Assembly: GCA_024763075.1 (NCBI GenBank)
Contig: JANTGF010000003.1
Coordinates: 37,045 to 101,044 of the forward strand
Length of the DNA: 64,000 nt
Direction: 5' to 3'
DNA from: Bacteroidales bacterium
GTDB taxonomy: Bacteria; Bacteroidota; Bacteroidia; Bacteroidales; VadinHA17
Of the stretch, positions 47,015 through 55,981 are shown in pieces; positions within the stretch are counted from its first letter, which is position 1, and every line of letters begins with the position of its first letter. The notes under the pieces are model-generated. The model saw only the letters and a program-made list of their open reading frames with translations. It did no database searches and was not told the origin of the DNA. The position numbers and the translations under genes are program-made.

Positions 47015-49695
47015 GTCAATCCTTTCATATCTTTTCTGTTTTTAAAGAACAAGCTAAACAGAAATGCAAATGCAAGTGTTGCTACAATTCCTATAAAACC
47101 GTACATCCAGAACGAGATTTCAGTTTGAGATCTTATAAGAAACAGGAGTCCTGTTCCGAAAAAGAAACCTGCCAATGCACTTCTTCCGTCAATACGGGGG
47201 AAGAATATTGCCATTACAAACAAACCTCCCAAACCGCTGGTCAATAACCCAAGTATATAGTTAAAATAATCCATCAGGGACAAAATATTAAGGGTAGCCA
47301 TCAGTAGTGCAAAAGCTACTCCTGCTCCTCCGAATGCTATACCCGACCAACGTGCTACGAGGAGCTGTTTTTTGTCTGAAGCATTTGGTAAGAAGTGATG
47401 ATAAAAATCGGATGTAAAAGCCGTGGAGATAGAATTCACATTTGACGATACAGTTGACATTGTTGCCGAAAAGATTGCTGCAATCAGCAGTCCTGCGATG
47501 CCAACAGGCATCTCGGCCATTATGAAATGCGGAAAGATGGCATCGGTGTTTTGCATTCCAAAATTTACATCTCCCGGATTTGTTTTGTAAAAAGCATACA
47601 AAGAGGTTCCTATGGAATAAAAAATAACCAGAACGAAAATACTCATCACACCATTCATGATTATTCCCCTTGCAGCCGACTTTTCATCTTTGGTTGTCAG
47701 GTAACGCTGTATTACCGTCTGGTCAGAGCTGTAAGAGATGAGATTATTGGCCAGTCCGCCAAGGACAATAACCCAGAAGGTAGCACTTTTAAAACTTAAA
47801 GAAAAGTCGAACATCCTCAGCTTATTATTTTCAACGGCAATCTCATAAACTTTTCCAATACCACCTTCAATGCCCGACACGAGAAATATCACTGCAAGAA
47901 CAGCTCCGCCAAGAAGCACAAAGCCCTGTATCACATCGCCCCAAACAACAGCTTCAACACCTCCCATAGTACAGTATGTAATGGTTATTACTCCCATCAA
48001 AACAATACACAGGTAGATATCGATACCGGTAACAACAGTAAGAGCCAGTGATGGTAGAAAAAGGACAAGAGCCATACGGGCAACCATGAACAGGATGAAC
48101 AGACCACTCGCAAAAAACCGGGTAGAGTAGTTAAATCGCTTCTCAAGATATTCATACGCTGTGGTAACATTCAGGCGGCGAAAGAAAGGCAGGTAATATT
48201 TAACAACCGGAAAGGCCATGATAAGTATAGTAAATGCCAGAGGATAGTATTTCCAGTCGGTTGCGTATGCTTTTGCAGGAATAGCCATGAATGTGATGGC
48301 GCTCAACATTGTGGCAAATATCGACATGCCGGCAGCCCACCATGGAATACGGCCTCCACCCTTAAAAAAGTCTTCTGTGCCCTTCTCCCGCTGCATAAAG
48401 AAATACCCCAAAAACAGCATGACGAGAAGGTATACCACAAGGAGTAGCCAATTTATCCAGCCAAAAGAAGGATTGGCAGTCAACGCTCCATAATAAACTC
48501 TTGCTGACCGGACACCGGGCATTATCTCCCCATTAATTATCAGCCAGCCATCATCCCATGAAACAATCTTTGCCCCGGCAGGAGGCGGAAACGGATATTT
48601 ATCACCCACCACCCAGCTTTTTGTTATGGTATTGTAGATAAGTGCCAGATTATTGAACTTGTACCACTCAGGGTTGTGTGACAGGTACTCTATCTTCCAT
48701 TTGGAAAGCCTGTTGACAGTGGCACTATCGCCACTTTCTTTTGCATTTTTCAACTCACGCTCTCTCTTCCAGGCATTATAAAAGATATCCCTGTTAACCC
48801 CTCCAATAAAAAGAATGCTATTCATTCCTAAAGGAATTGCATCAGCCCCGTGAAGTGAAATTGACTTCATTCCCTGAGGTGCTGTCTCCGGTACTTTTGT
48901 CCACTCTCCTGTTTTGGGATTGAACTCCAGACCATCAGTCAAAACATCCGGGTTATCCCTATCTTCAGGATAACCTGAACCACTGATAAAATACAGATGT
49001 TTCTCTTCGGCAGCATTCTGAGCAACCACAACGGGCTGCAGACGTGCGGAACCCGGGAATGGATTCAGTTCTTTCCATTTAAAATCTTCGGTTCCTTTTT
49101 TGCTAATATCAAGAGCAAGAAAGGTGTTTGCAGGTTTTCCGTCAGCCACGCCTCCGGCAACATAGATTGTTTCATCAATCAGAGCAGCACCCATTTGTGA
49201 AACAGGTAATGGCAGCTCCGGCCAAACTTCAACATCCAAGGCTCTGTTACCATCATTCCATCTCAACAAATAAACAGACTTCAATGTCTCATTGTTGTTC
49301 TGCCCTCCAATACAGAGCAGTCCTGAAGGGATAGTAACCGAAGCTCCGTAGGCTGTTTTTACAGGGATTTTGAATCCCGTTATCCACTCAGGATTTCCAT
49401 TGTTTTTTATCAAAACATATGCATCGTTATAATATCTTTTATCACCACCTTCGCGAACAGGAATATCCGGAAAGTTGCAACCTCCCGCAACAATAACAGC
49501 ATCACCCGATACCCCGGCAAATGGAGATGCCAGTCCTTGTTGCTTTTCCTCACCCGGGGCAGCGGGCAGTTCTACAAATTCATTCCATTCGAAATTATTT
49601 TTATAATTTGATTGACAAAAGAGTGAATTGTTAAACAGAAGAGAAAACAGCAAAAGTAACACTACTTTTAACTCCATTGGAAACAGATAATTCAT
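46996..49695 (-). CDS. Cyclically permuted mutarotase (NanM-like) fused to a sodium:solute symporter
   Basis: 899 residues from ATG 49695 (49677 and 49722 are alternatives). After a signal segment (VVLLLLFSLLFNNSLFCQ) comes a Kelch-propeller of about 370 residues (VIVAGGCNFPD, YVAGGVADGKPAN, FIGGVNR), as in N-acetylneuraminate mutarotases. A helix then anchors an SSS-family transporter with about 13 membrane segments (FFKGGGRIPWWAAGMSIFATMLSAITF; SSDQTVIQRYLTTKDEK). The propeller should face the periplasm and convert the alpha anomer from sialidases to the beta form just before uptake with Na+. Last gene of the nan operon. Confidence 0.88.
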   Translation of the reverse strand: MNYLFPMELKVVLLLLFSLLFNNSLFCQSNYKNNFEWNEFVELPAAPGEEKQQGLASPFAGVSGDAVIVAGGCNFPDIPVREGGDKRYYNDAYVLIKNNGNPEWITGFKIPVKTAYGASVTIPSGLLCIGGQNNNETLKSVYLLRWNDGNRALDVEVWPELPLPVSQMGAALIDETIYVAGGVADGKPANTFLALDISKKGTEDFKWKELNPFPGSARLQPVVVAQNAAEEKHLYFISGSGYPEDRDNPDVLTDGLEFNPKTGEWTKVPETAPQGMKSISLHGADAIPLGMNSILFIGGVNRDIFYNAWKRERELKNAKESGDSATVNRLSKWKIEYLSHNPEWYKFNNLALIYNTITKSWVVGDKYPFPPPAGAKIVSWDDGWLIINGEIMPGVRSARVYYGALTANPSFGWINWLLLVVYLLVMLFLGYFFMQREKGTEDFFKGGGRIPWWAAGMSIFATMLSAITFMAIPAKAYATDWKYYPLAFTILIMAFPVVKYYLPFFRRLNVTTAYEYLEKRFNYSTRFFASGLFILFMVARMALVLFLPSLALTVVTGIDIYLCIVLMGVITITYCTMGGVEAVVWGDVIQGFVLLGGAVLAVIFLVSGIEGGIGKVYEIAVENNKLRMFDFSLSFKSATFWVIVLGGLANNLISYSSDQTVIQRYLTTKDEKSAARGIIMNGVMSIFVLVIFYSIGTSLYAFYKTNPGDVNFGMQNTDAIFPHFIMAEMPVGIAGLLIAAIFSATMSTVSSNVNSISTAFTSDFYHHFLPNASDKKQLLVARWSGIAFGGAGVAFALLMATLNILSLMDYFNYILGLLTSGLGGLFVMAIFFPRIDGRSALAGFFFGTGLLFLIRSQTEISFWMYGFIGIVATLAFAFLFSLFFKNRKDMKGLTWKTLE

Positions 49696-49800
49696 AAATC
49701 TTTTTCTTTGTGTATAAATCATATTTTCTCTTTGCGTTTGAATACAATATTAAATACCACAAAATTGCTTTATTAACCCCAACCGCATTATTTCCAAAAC

Positions 49801-50712
49801 TCATCTATTACAATAATTAAAGAACCCGATTGCTTCAAGCTTTTTCTTGATTACCGCTTCTTCTTCCTCAGAGATAGTCTGCAGAGGAGTTCTGTTTGGG
49901 CCCATGTCGAGTCCGAGAAATTTCATCATTCGTTTACCTGCCATGATATTGCCCCTGTACTTTCCAAGAATATCGCAAAACTGATGCGACTGGTGCTGCA
50001 ATAAACGGCATCTGTTCATATCTTTATTTTCATAAGCAGCTTTCATATCCATGTACAAACTAAAACAGTGGTTGTATGTCCCTCCAACTCCTGAGATGTT
50101 TCCATAAGCCAAGGCATCGAGGAACATCTCATCATAACCCCATAGCATCTCGTATTTACTCTCTGCAACATATCTGCACTTTTCGAACTCAAAGATATCG
50201 TTATCGGTAAATTTCACTCCTGCAAGATTTGGTATAACCCCGTCTGCTGCAGTAAGAAAATCAACCAAAGATGTTCTGAAACCATTTAAGGAAGGGATAT
50301 AGTAAAAGTAAAAAGGTATTGAAGGTGCCGAAGATGCAATTGCCTTACAGTACTCCACAAGCTCCTCTGAGCGTTTAGGCGCCAAAAAAGCCGGAGCCAT
50401 AGCGGCTACCGCCCATGCGCCGTTTTTCTCTGCATGAACAGCCAACTCCTGTTGCTCTCTGATATTGGTCCCACCGGTATGAACAATCACCTTTAATCTT
50501 CCGGCACTCACTTCAATCCACTTTTTTGCCGTTGACATACGCTCATCTTTGGTGAGCAGTGCACCTTCGCCGGTACTGCCATTAATAAAAACCCCATCTA
50601 ATCCTGCCCTAATTAACATATCTGCATATTCCGGTATCAGATTCAGATTAACATCCCCATTCTCCAACATTGGGGTAAAAGGTGCTGCTATATAGCCGTT
50701 AATTTTTTTCAT
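49801..50712 (-). CDS. nanA: N-acetylneuraminate lyase (DapA/NanA family)
   Basis: 303 residues from ATG 50712, chosen because AAAAAGATAC precedes it; ATGs at 50727 and 50742 are in frame. NanA cleaves Neu5Ac to ManNAc and pyruvate. GYIAAPFTPM, VFINGSTGEGALLT (carboxylate-binding), FYFYYIPSLNG with the catalytic Tyr, and NLAGVKFTDND with the Schiff-base Lys are present. GGTYN near residue 210 fits sugar-acid aldolases. It overlaps the upstream sialidase by 14 bp. Confidence 0.9.
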   Translation of the reverse strand: MKKINGYIAAPFTPMLENGDVNLNLIPEYADMLIRAGLDGVFINGSTGEGALLTKDERMSTAKKWIEVSAGRLKVIVHTGGTNIREQQELAVHAEKNGAWAVAAMAPAFLAPKRSEELVEYCKAIASSAPSIPFYFYYIPSLNGFRTSLVDFLTAADGVIPNLAGVKFTDNDIFEFEKCRYVAESKYEMLWGYDEMFLDALAYGNISGVGGTYNHCFSLYMDMKAAYENKDMNRCRLLQHQSHQFCDILGKYRGNIMAGKRMMKFLGLDMGPNRTPLQTISEEEEAVIKKKLEAIGFFNYCNR

Positions 50713-51838
50713 AAGTATCTTTTTCATATTTATCTTGCCCATCTGTCAACCATTTAAGTGAGAAGCTTACAAACGTATTCTGCTTGTAGCCATCTTTTTC
50801 AAAAAACACTCCAATATCTCCGTTTGGCAATACCGTCATTGATGAGTAGGCAGATCCTCCCGGATAGATAGTCTTTCCCTCAGTCCACGTTTTACCTTCG
50901 TCATAACTAATGCGGACTGTTAGATTCCTGCGTCCCTTTTTCATCTTGGCATTCGAAAAGATAAGACGGTTTTTATCGTCTCCGGCATTAACCGATGAGT
51001 AACGGATAATGCTTCCGTTGCAACCGGGGTCAATAAGTTCAGGCGCCGGGTTTGACGTCCAGCTCTTTCCTTCGTCCGATGAAATATGCACCCATCGCAA
51101 GCCTTTACCGTTAACACGGCAATTAACCATCCAGTTTCCGTTGGCCAGCTCAACAACTTTTGACTCATCTCCGGGAGTAATAGGTGTGTCTATAAGATAC
51201 CAGTTTTTACCATGGTCGTCACTGGCAAAAAGGTGTAGACCGTGATCGAGGTTTACCATAGTGTGCAAAAGTTTGCCGTTGCTTGTTTGAATACCCCGAC
51301 CCGAAGTGATAAACTTAAAGTCATTATGCCACTCCGGTTTGGCAATCTGCGAAGTGATATCAGTTGGTTCACTCCATGTTTTCCCGTTATCGGAACTCTT
51401 TACTACATGTAGGTAATAAACATCCTTCTCTCTGTCCAGATCCATATAGTTATAAAAAAGAAAAATATCACCCTTAACCTCATCAACAATCATTGATGGG
51501 TCGGATGCTGACTTGCCATTTGGGAAATCAACTACCGTCTCTATCTCTGTCCATGACTTGCCATTATCAGAACTGCGACGTATCACAATGTTAATATCCT
51601 TGCTCCCCCTTAAATCGGCACATGAGGGTACACGCTCATCAATAGCTGCCACCAAATCACCATTCGGTGCTGTTACTATTGCCGGGATACGGTAGCACGC
51701 AACTCCTTCTTTCATTGTGGTGTTAAAAAGGTCATGCACCTCTTTAACTCCTTTTGTAATTTGATTTTTCTGTTTCTTTTGTGCTTCTACAGTTATTGCT
51801 AAAAGCAAAATAAAGATTGAAATTAAAAGTGCTCTCAT
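50699..51838 (-). CDS. Exported GH33 sialidase, single-domain
   Basis: 379 residues from ATG 51838 (signal MRALLISIFILLLAITVEAQ). CYRIPAIVTAPNGDLVAAIDER holds the first Arg of the catalytic triad (the Y/F-RIP motif). Asp boxes: RSSDNGKSWTE, KSSDNGKTWSE, SDDHGKNWY, SSDEGKSWTS and SYDEGKTWTE, the five-repeat propeller. SADPSM with Asp, and the Tyr/Glu region near the end, are in place. It removes terminal sialic acid in the periplasm. Confidence 0.9.
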   Translation of the reverse strand: MRALLISIFILLLAITVEAQKKQKNQITKGVKEVHDLFNTTMKEGVACYRIPAIVTAPNGDLVAAIDERVPSCADLRGSKDINIVIRRSSDNGKSWTEIETVVDFPNGKSASDPSMIVDEVKGDIFLFYNYMDLDREKDVYYLHVVKSSDNGKTWSEPTDITSQIAKPEWHNDFKFITSGRGIQTSNGKLLHTMVNLDHGLHLFASDDHGKNWYLIDTPITPGDESKVVELANGNWMVNCRVNGKGLRWVHISSDEGKSWTSNPAPELIDPGCNGSIIRYSSVNAGDDKNRLIFSNAKMKKGRRNLTVRISYDEGKTWTEGKTIYPGGSAYSSMTVLPNGDIGVFFEKDGYKQNTFVSFSLKWLTDGQDKYEKDTYEKN

Positions 51839-51918
51839 TTTTATTATTTTTAGTTTTCTATTTTCCAAGTTAACCCAACCCCTATCCCCCCGGAGGAGAA
51901 TATTACAGTTTATCTAAC

Positions 51919-53580
51919 TTAATTGATATTCAGTAATTCCGACACATCAATCTTCTGAAAAGTTAGTTGAGCCTGACTCCCTTCGTATAAAATTCCAATT
52001 GTATTTTCATTGATGGATGTTATGCAGGAGTATCCCGCTCCTCTGCCCTCATCCAGCTCCATCCAATACTGTTCCGGCCATGTCTTACCATCATCAAAAC
52101 TTACCTTAATGGTTTGTTTAACACGACTATATTTTGAATTGGGATTGGAGAAGAAGAGAACACTCTTCTCTTTTCCATCTTTACCTGTATAGTTATGGCG
52201 ATGAATACTTGCCATACAAACCGGTTCCGGCAGAGTGTGGTGGGATGTCTCATGCTCCTTCCAGGCTTCCCCCAAATCAGAAGTCACATAAATTGCCCGA
52301 CCGTTCTTTTCTCCTTTTTCTTTACGATTGTGATTATCCCGGATATTAAGCATAACTCTGCCGTCCGACAGCTCCACAGCCATCGATTCTGTAGTATTGT
52401 GCGAAGCAGGTTTACTTGTTATCCATGTTTTACCTCCATCTTTGCTGTAAGTAATGTTTGAGAATGGCAATCCGTTCTCATCTCGTCCCTGAGTAGGAAA
52501 AACCAATGTTCCGTCGGAAAGTGTAATTCCGTGACCGGGTGCAGGTGCCCATAACCACCATTTGGGATCTTTGCACATCTTTGTCAGATTTTTGGGCTTA
52601 CTCCACGTCTTACCGTCATCGGAGCTCTTTGTAATTAGAAATTGACTTGATTGCTTAACGTTAAAACCTGGTTGTGAACCTCTGTCGCGCCACTGATGGT
52701 TCCACGCTTTACTTTCTTCGGTCAGCCCTTCAATCCAGCTACCTTTCATATCCAATACACCATGCATCCATAAACCTGCTATGTAAATATCACCGGTAGT
52801 AGGGTCAACAAGGATATTGGCATCACTCACCCCATTGAACTTTTCAGGCAATCCACCCCACTCACCCATGTCGAGAGCTATACGGATCGGCTCCCATGTT
52901 TCCCCGCTGTCTGTTGAACGGCTCACACCAATATCAATATCACCTTGAAGATCCCTGCCCGATTCCATGCGAACATCGTAAATAGCAAGCAGTGTCCTGT
53001 TCTTTGTTGTTGTCAAACCCGGTATGCGGTAAGTATGAACTCCATCCTGATTGTGTTTCCGAAGAGCAATTCCAAGTCTTAAAAACTCAGTTCCTGTTTG
53101 AGTTGCAGGAGAAAATATTTCATTCCCAACCTTTACATACCTAAGCTTTGCTGATATTTTATCGGTCAGGCTCAAATTATCCGTTGCCGAATAACAAACC
53201 CAAAATACATTAATACCTTTCTTAAGTTTCTGTTCTCCTTTAACAATAATAGTCTTACTCCTCACTGATGTAGTACCAAATAGTTCTCTCTTATGAAACA
53301 GTGTATCCACTCCGTTATAATAAACAGTTGCAGTTCCAATATTTCCATTAGCTTTTTCTCCAGCATCAACAGAAATTTCATTAACTATCTGCTCATCTTT
53401 TTCGCAGTTGTAAATGATTCGAATTACAGGGGTAATCTCTTTACCCTTCAACACCGGATAGTTAAACGTTTTTGCTGATAATTCTTTTCTAACTTCAACC
53501 TGAGGACTGCATGCAAACAATAAAACCAAGGAAATTGCAAACAACAAACCTTGTATTTTTTTAAATGATATCACTTTCAT
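51919..53580 (-). CDS. GH33 sialidase lipoprotein NanH-like
   Basis: 553 residues. A lipobox (LVLLFAC, Cys about 24) makes it a lipoprotein. Residues about 30-165 form the N-terminal sialidase beta domain. The catalytic propeller starts at THTYRIPGLTTTKNRTLLAIYD. RDLQGDIDIGVSRSTD, KSSDDGKTWSK, YSKDGGKTWI and SFDDGKTWPE are Asp-box segments. Gln/Glu and Arg residues around TESMAVELSDGR and ENTIGILYEG complete the site. It is probably surface or outer-membrane attached and works on glycans or glycoproteins. It starts 20 bp inside the regulator gene. Confidence 0.92.
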   Translation of the reverse strand: MKVISFKKIQGLLFAISLVLLFACSPQVEVRKELSAKTFNYPVLKGKEITPVIRIIYNCEKDEQIVNEISVDAGEKANGNIGTATVYYNGVDTLFHKRELFGTTSVRSKTIIVKGEQKLKKGINVFWVCYSATDNLSLTDKISAKLRYVKVGNEIFSPATQTGTEFLRLGIALRKHNQDGVHTYRIPGLTTTKNRTLLAIYDVRMESGRDLQGDIDIGVSRSTDSGETWEPIRIALDMGEWGGLPEKFNGVSDANILVDPTTGDIYIAGLWMHGVLDMKGSWIEGLTEESKAWNHQWRDRGSQPGFNVKQSSQFLITKSSDDGKTWSKPKNLTKMCKDPKWWLWAPAPGHGITLSDGTLVFPTQGRDENGLPFSNITYSKDGGKTWITSKPASHNTTESMAVELSDGRVMLNIRDNHNRKEKGEKNGRAIYVTSDLGEAWKEHETSHHTLPEPVCMASIHRHNYTGKDGKEKSVLFFSNPNSKYSRVKQTIKVSFDDGKTWPEQYWMELDEGRGAGYSCITSINENTIGILYEGSQAQLTFQKIDVSELLNIN

Positions 53581-54280
53581 TGTAGTTATAAATAAATTCC
53601 CAATAATGTTTAAGGTGGAGTCTTACAGCTTTATGGTATCCCTTTTTATCTCTGTTCCTGATAAGTTTCAGAATCATTTCGTGACTAACAACCTCTCCTC
53701 TTTCTTTCAACTTCTTGCTGACAGGAAGAAAATAGTTACTGTAGTTCTTCTTAACAAACACAAATACAGGATGCATTATTTGAGTTAACTGGGAAATAAA
53801 ATTATTTCCGGCTATCTCATAAATTTTTGAATGGAAGGCAACTTCCTCCTCAAAAGAGAGATTATCACTTCCAATTGCTTTCTGACGTTTAACTATCTTT
53901 TCGAGCTCCTGAATATCGTTGTTATTCACATTAGTAAACAGAAACTCCGCAAGGCCTATTTCCAAAGCTATCCTCATTCCCATCATCTCCTTAATCGACT
54001 TAACACTAAAAAGTGATGGATCGAGAATCTTTCTGAACCCGTTTAACAAGGGAGGTTCAGTAACTACAATACCTCTCTTGGTACGCGTTTGGATGAGACC
54101 AAGCATCCTTAGTCGGCTCAAAGCCTCACGAACAACATTACGGCTGATACCAAACATCTCAACAAACTGCATCTCATTGGGCAGATGGTCTCCCGGCACA
54201 AGATTATTCTCTTTGATGTAGCCGATTATCCTCTCTTCAACCTTATCGGCAAGTGTAGTTGTAGTCAGATTATCTATCAT
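53561..54280 (-). CDS. FadR/GntR-family regulator of the sialic acid operon
   Basis: 239 residues. The winged HTH (residues about 10-75: LADKVEERIIGYI, LPNEMQFVEMFGISRNVVREALSRL) is followed by a FCD ligand domain (ALEIGLAEF, FHSKIYEIAGN, VVSHEMILKLI with His ligands). FCD regulators bind a small acid or sugar acid, here probably sialic acid or ManNAc. The gene overlaps the sialidase and is first in the operon, with an operator 11 bp before its ATG. Autoregulation is likely. Confidence 0.9.
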   Translation of the reverse strand: MIDNLTTTTLADKVEERIIGYIKENNLVPGDHLPNEMQFVEMFGISRNVVREALSRLRMLGLIQTRTKRGIVVTEPPLLNGFRKILDPSLFSVKSIKEMMGMRIALEIGLAEFLFTNVNNNDIQELEKIVKRQKAIGSDNLSFEEEVAFHSKIYEIAGNNFISQLTQIMHPVFVFVKKNYSNYFLPVSKKLKERGEVVSHEMILKLIRNRDKKGYHKAVRLHLKHYWEFIYNYNESDII

Positions 54281-54291
54281 ATTTAAATCCT

Positions 54292-54309
54292 ATTTGTAGG
54301 ACAAATATA
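54292..54309 (-). promoter_or_regulatory. FadR-class operator overlapping the nan promoter
   Basis: ATTTGT-AGG-ACAAAT (54292-54306) is a perfect inverted repeat with a 3-bp spacer. Read on the minus strand it contains TTGTCCTACAA, which fits the FadR-class consensus TNGTNNNACNA. TATATTTG (54302-54309, minus strand) matches the -7 element TAnnTTTG, so bound regulator would block it. Confidence 0.7.
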
Positions 54310-54393
54310 ATAAAAGAATCTTTATAAAAACAGGTGCCTTCATTCCGGAATCAGAAGAATAAACACTATTTATTTTTTGTAATTCATTATTGA

Positions 54394-54521
54394 TCGGTAT
54401 TTGGAGCAAAAATTGCGGGGCATGATTTGCCTGAAGCATTTCATCAATCTGGATTACCTGCCCTGACAGTTGCTTGTTCTTATGCAATTTTGGGAGGAAA
54501 GATTATTTCCAATGCAGGTTA
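54394..54521 (+). pseudogene. Remnant C-terminus of an unidentified gene
   Basis: 42 codons from just after a stop at 54391-54393 to TAA 54519-54521. It reads SVFGAKIAGHDLPEAFHQSG then LPALTVACSYAILGGKIISNAG. The composition is protein-like (Gly/Ala/Leu helix with conserved-looking HDLPEA) but there is no start codon and no upstream continuation in any frame. The family is not recognised. Probably a stub left by a deletion or insertion at the edge of the nan operon. Confidence 0.4.
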
Positions 54522-55268
54522 ATTCTTCCTTGCTATATAAAAACCATAGCTGTAATATTCTTTATATTTTAGGTACAATTCCATTTCAGCATTATGTTCG
54601 TCAACAACTTTTCTCGCAATACTGGAATTGTTATTTCGTTCAAGAAAAGCCTTGAATCTCTCTTTCATTGGTTTGTAATAGTTTTTTATCCAACTTTCGG
54701 GTTTTAGATAAAAATATCCAACCAAAGAATAACCGTTGTTTTCTATAAGTTTGATTTTATTTGAAGCAGTATCAACTTCTGGATATTCTTGTTTCCAAAA
54801 ATCTTCTATTTCTTTTGGTCGAGAATATGTTATCCAGGTAATTTCACTAACTGCCAAATATCCCCCCACTTTCAAATAGTCTTTCCATTTCTTTAATCCA
54901 TTCTCAAAACCTATGTTGTAAATTGCTCCTTCCGACCAAATTATGTCATATTCTTCATTCTTAAATGGCAAATCTTCCATTGATTTTTCAAGCGTTTTTA
55001 TTTTCTCTATCAATCCAAATTTTTTAGCTTTTTCGTTTAGTTCAGACAAAAATTCTGGAAACAAATCAACAGCTGTTATTTTTGCATTCAAATTTTGTGC
55101 GAGTGTAATAGTCTGTCCACCCGAACCGCAACCAATGTCAGCTACTTTCAATTTCTGAGTAATCGGCAAATCCATAAACCCAAGGGCTTTCAGCGTTTCT
55201 TTTTTGCTTCCGGGTCCTTGTCTTTCTGAATTTTTATGGAAGTCAATTATCAGTTCTAATTCTGTCAC
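54519..55268 (-). CDS. Class I SAM-dependent methyltransferase
   Basis: 249 residues, cytosolic. The SAM motif I is VADIGCGSGGQTI (about residues 42-54), motif II is ITAVDLFPEF, and the post-I acid is in the D of AVDL. LPFKNEEYDIIWSEGAIYNIGF and LKVGGYLAVSEITW are typical motifs II-III. Substrate unknown. AT-rich relative to the flanks by eye. Its stop touches the end of the gene remnant on the other strand. Confidence 0.85.
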   Translation of the reverse strand: MTELELIIDFHKNSERQGPGSKKETLKALGFMDLPITQKLKVADIGCGSGGQTITLAQNLNAKITAVDLFPEFLSELNEKAKKFGLIEKIKTLEKSMEDLPFKNEEYDIIWSEGAIYNIGFENGLKKWKDYLKVGGYLAVSEITWITYSRPKEIEDFWKQEYPEVDTASNKIKLIENNGYSLVGYFYLKPESWIKNYYKPMKERFKAFLERNNNSSIARKVVDEHNAEMELYLKYKEYYSYGFYIARKN

Positions 55269-55981
55269 TCTAAATTTTTTTGTCCAAAGTTAAGATAATT
55301 TCTATGTTACAGTTGCTATTTGCTCATGCGATCTTTATTCTTGGTTTTGAATTATGTAAACTGTTCCTTTACCAATACTTATTATTACTTGCTCTCTTTT
55401 TAAATTGCTCATTTGTCCGATTAATCAACAAATTCATTTCTTCAACTAATCTAAATTTTCATTTTTGCAAATTAACCGCAACGATTGTATATAGTCATAT
55501 TCGATTTATTTCTATTCTAGGGTTTGCTGAAAAACACTTAAATTTCATATAATCAATTAGATAAGAGTGCATATTTCGTTCCAAATGCAAGGTTTATTAT
55601 AGGTTTTTATTAAAAACCCTGCATTTTTTACGATTGTTAGCTCATAACATACCATCTACTTCATTGCTACGGCTCGCAATATATCTATACAGCTTTGCCT
55701 TGCAGCTTTGTATATGGCATGTTCTGGACTTTTTCAGCAAACCCTATTCTAGCTACATTATGTTGATGTTTTGATAATTAGGCTATTATCATCAAACATC
55801 TAATCTGAAATTACATAAACACAAAGTGACAGGCTGTAAAAACCACTTTTATGTTAAAGAACATTTGGGTGTTTGTTTAAAATTATTGTAACTTACAATG
55901 GATTATAGCAGAGCAACAAAAGGTCCGTGGTCCGGCCAGAATTAAACCATGAGAAAACACTTATCCGTTTAAATACTCCTT
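55269..55981. other. 713-bp intergenic region carrying a MITE-like element
   Basis: No gene is supported. The region is AT-rich, with a 227-bp inverted-repeat element at 55519-55745. A 90-codon plus-strand frame at 55280-55552 is of chance type (Leu/Phe/Ile-rich, crosses into the element). The remaining 230 bp before the Lgt-like gene have no clear promoter match. Confidence 0.6.
55519..55745. mobile_element. MITE-like element or IS remnant with 16-bp TIRs and 5-bp target duplication
   Basis: AGGGTTTGCTGAAAAA at 55519-55534 is exactly inverted at 55730-55745. Flanking ATTCT is duplicated at 55514-55518 and 55746-55750, as after transposition. The 195-bp interior has no ORF and includes a hairpin GGTTTTT-ATT-AAAAACC near 55601-55618. 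The terminal sequence recalls transposon ends of IS4/IS1182-type elements, but I cannot assign it. Confidence 0.7.

Noticed and set aside
55280..55552. 90-codon plus-strand frame
   Set aside because: AT-rich, Leu/Phe/Ile-dominated and runs into the terminal repeat of the MITE-like element.
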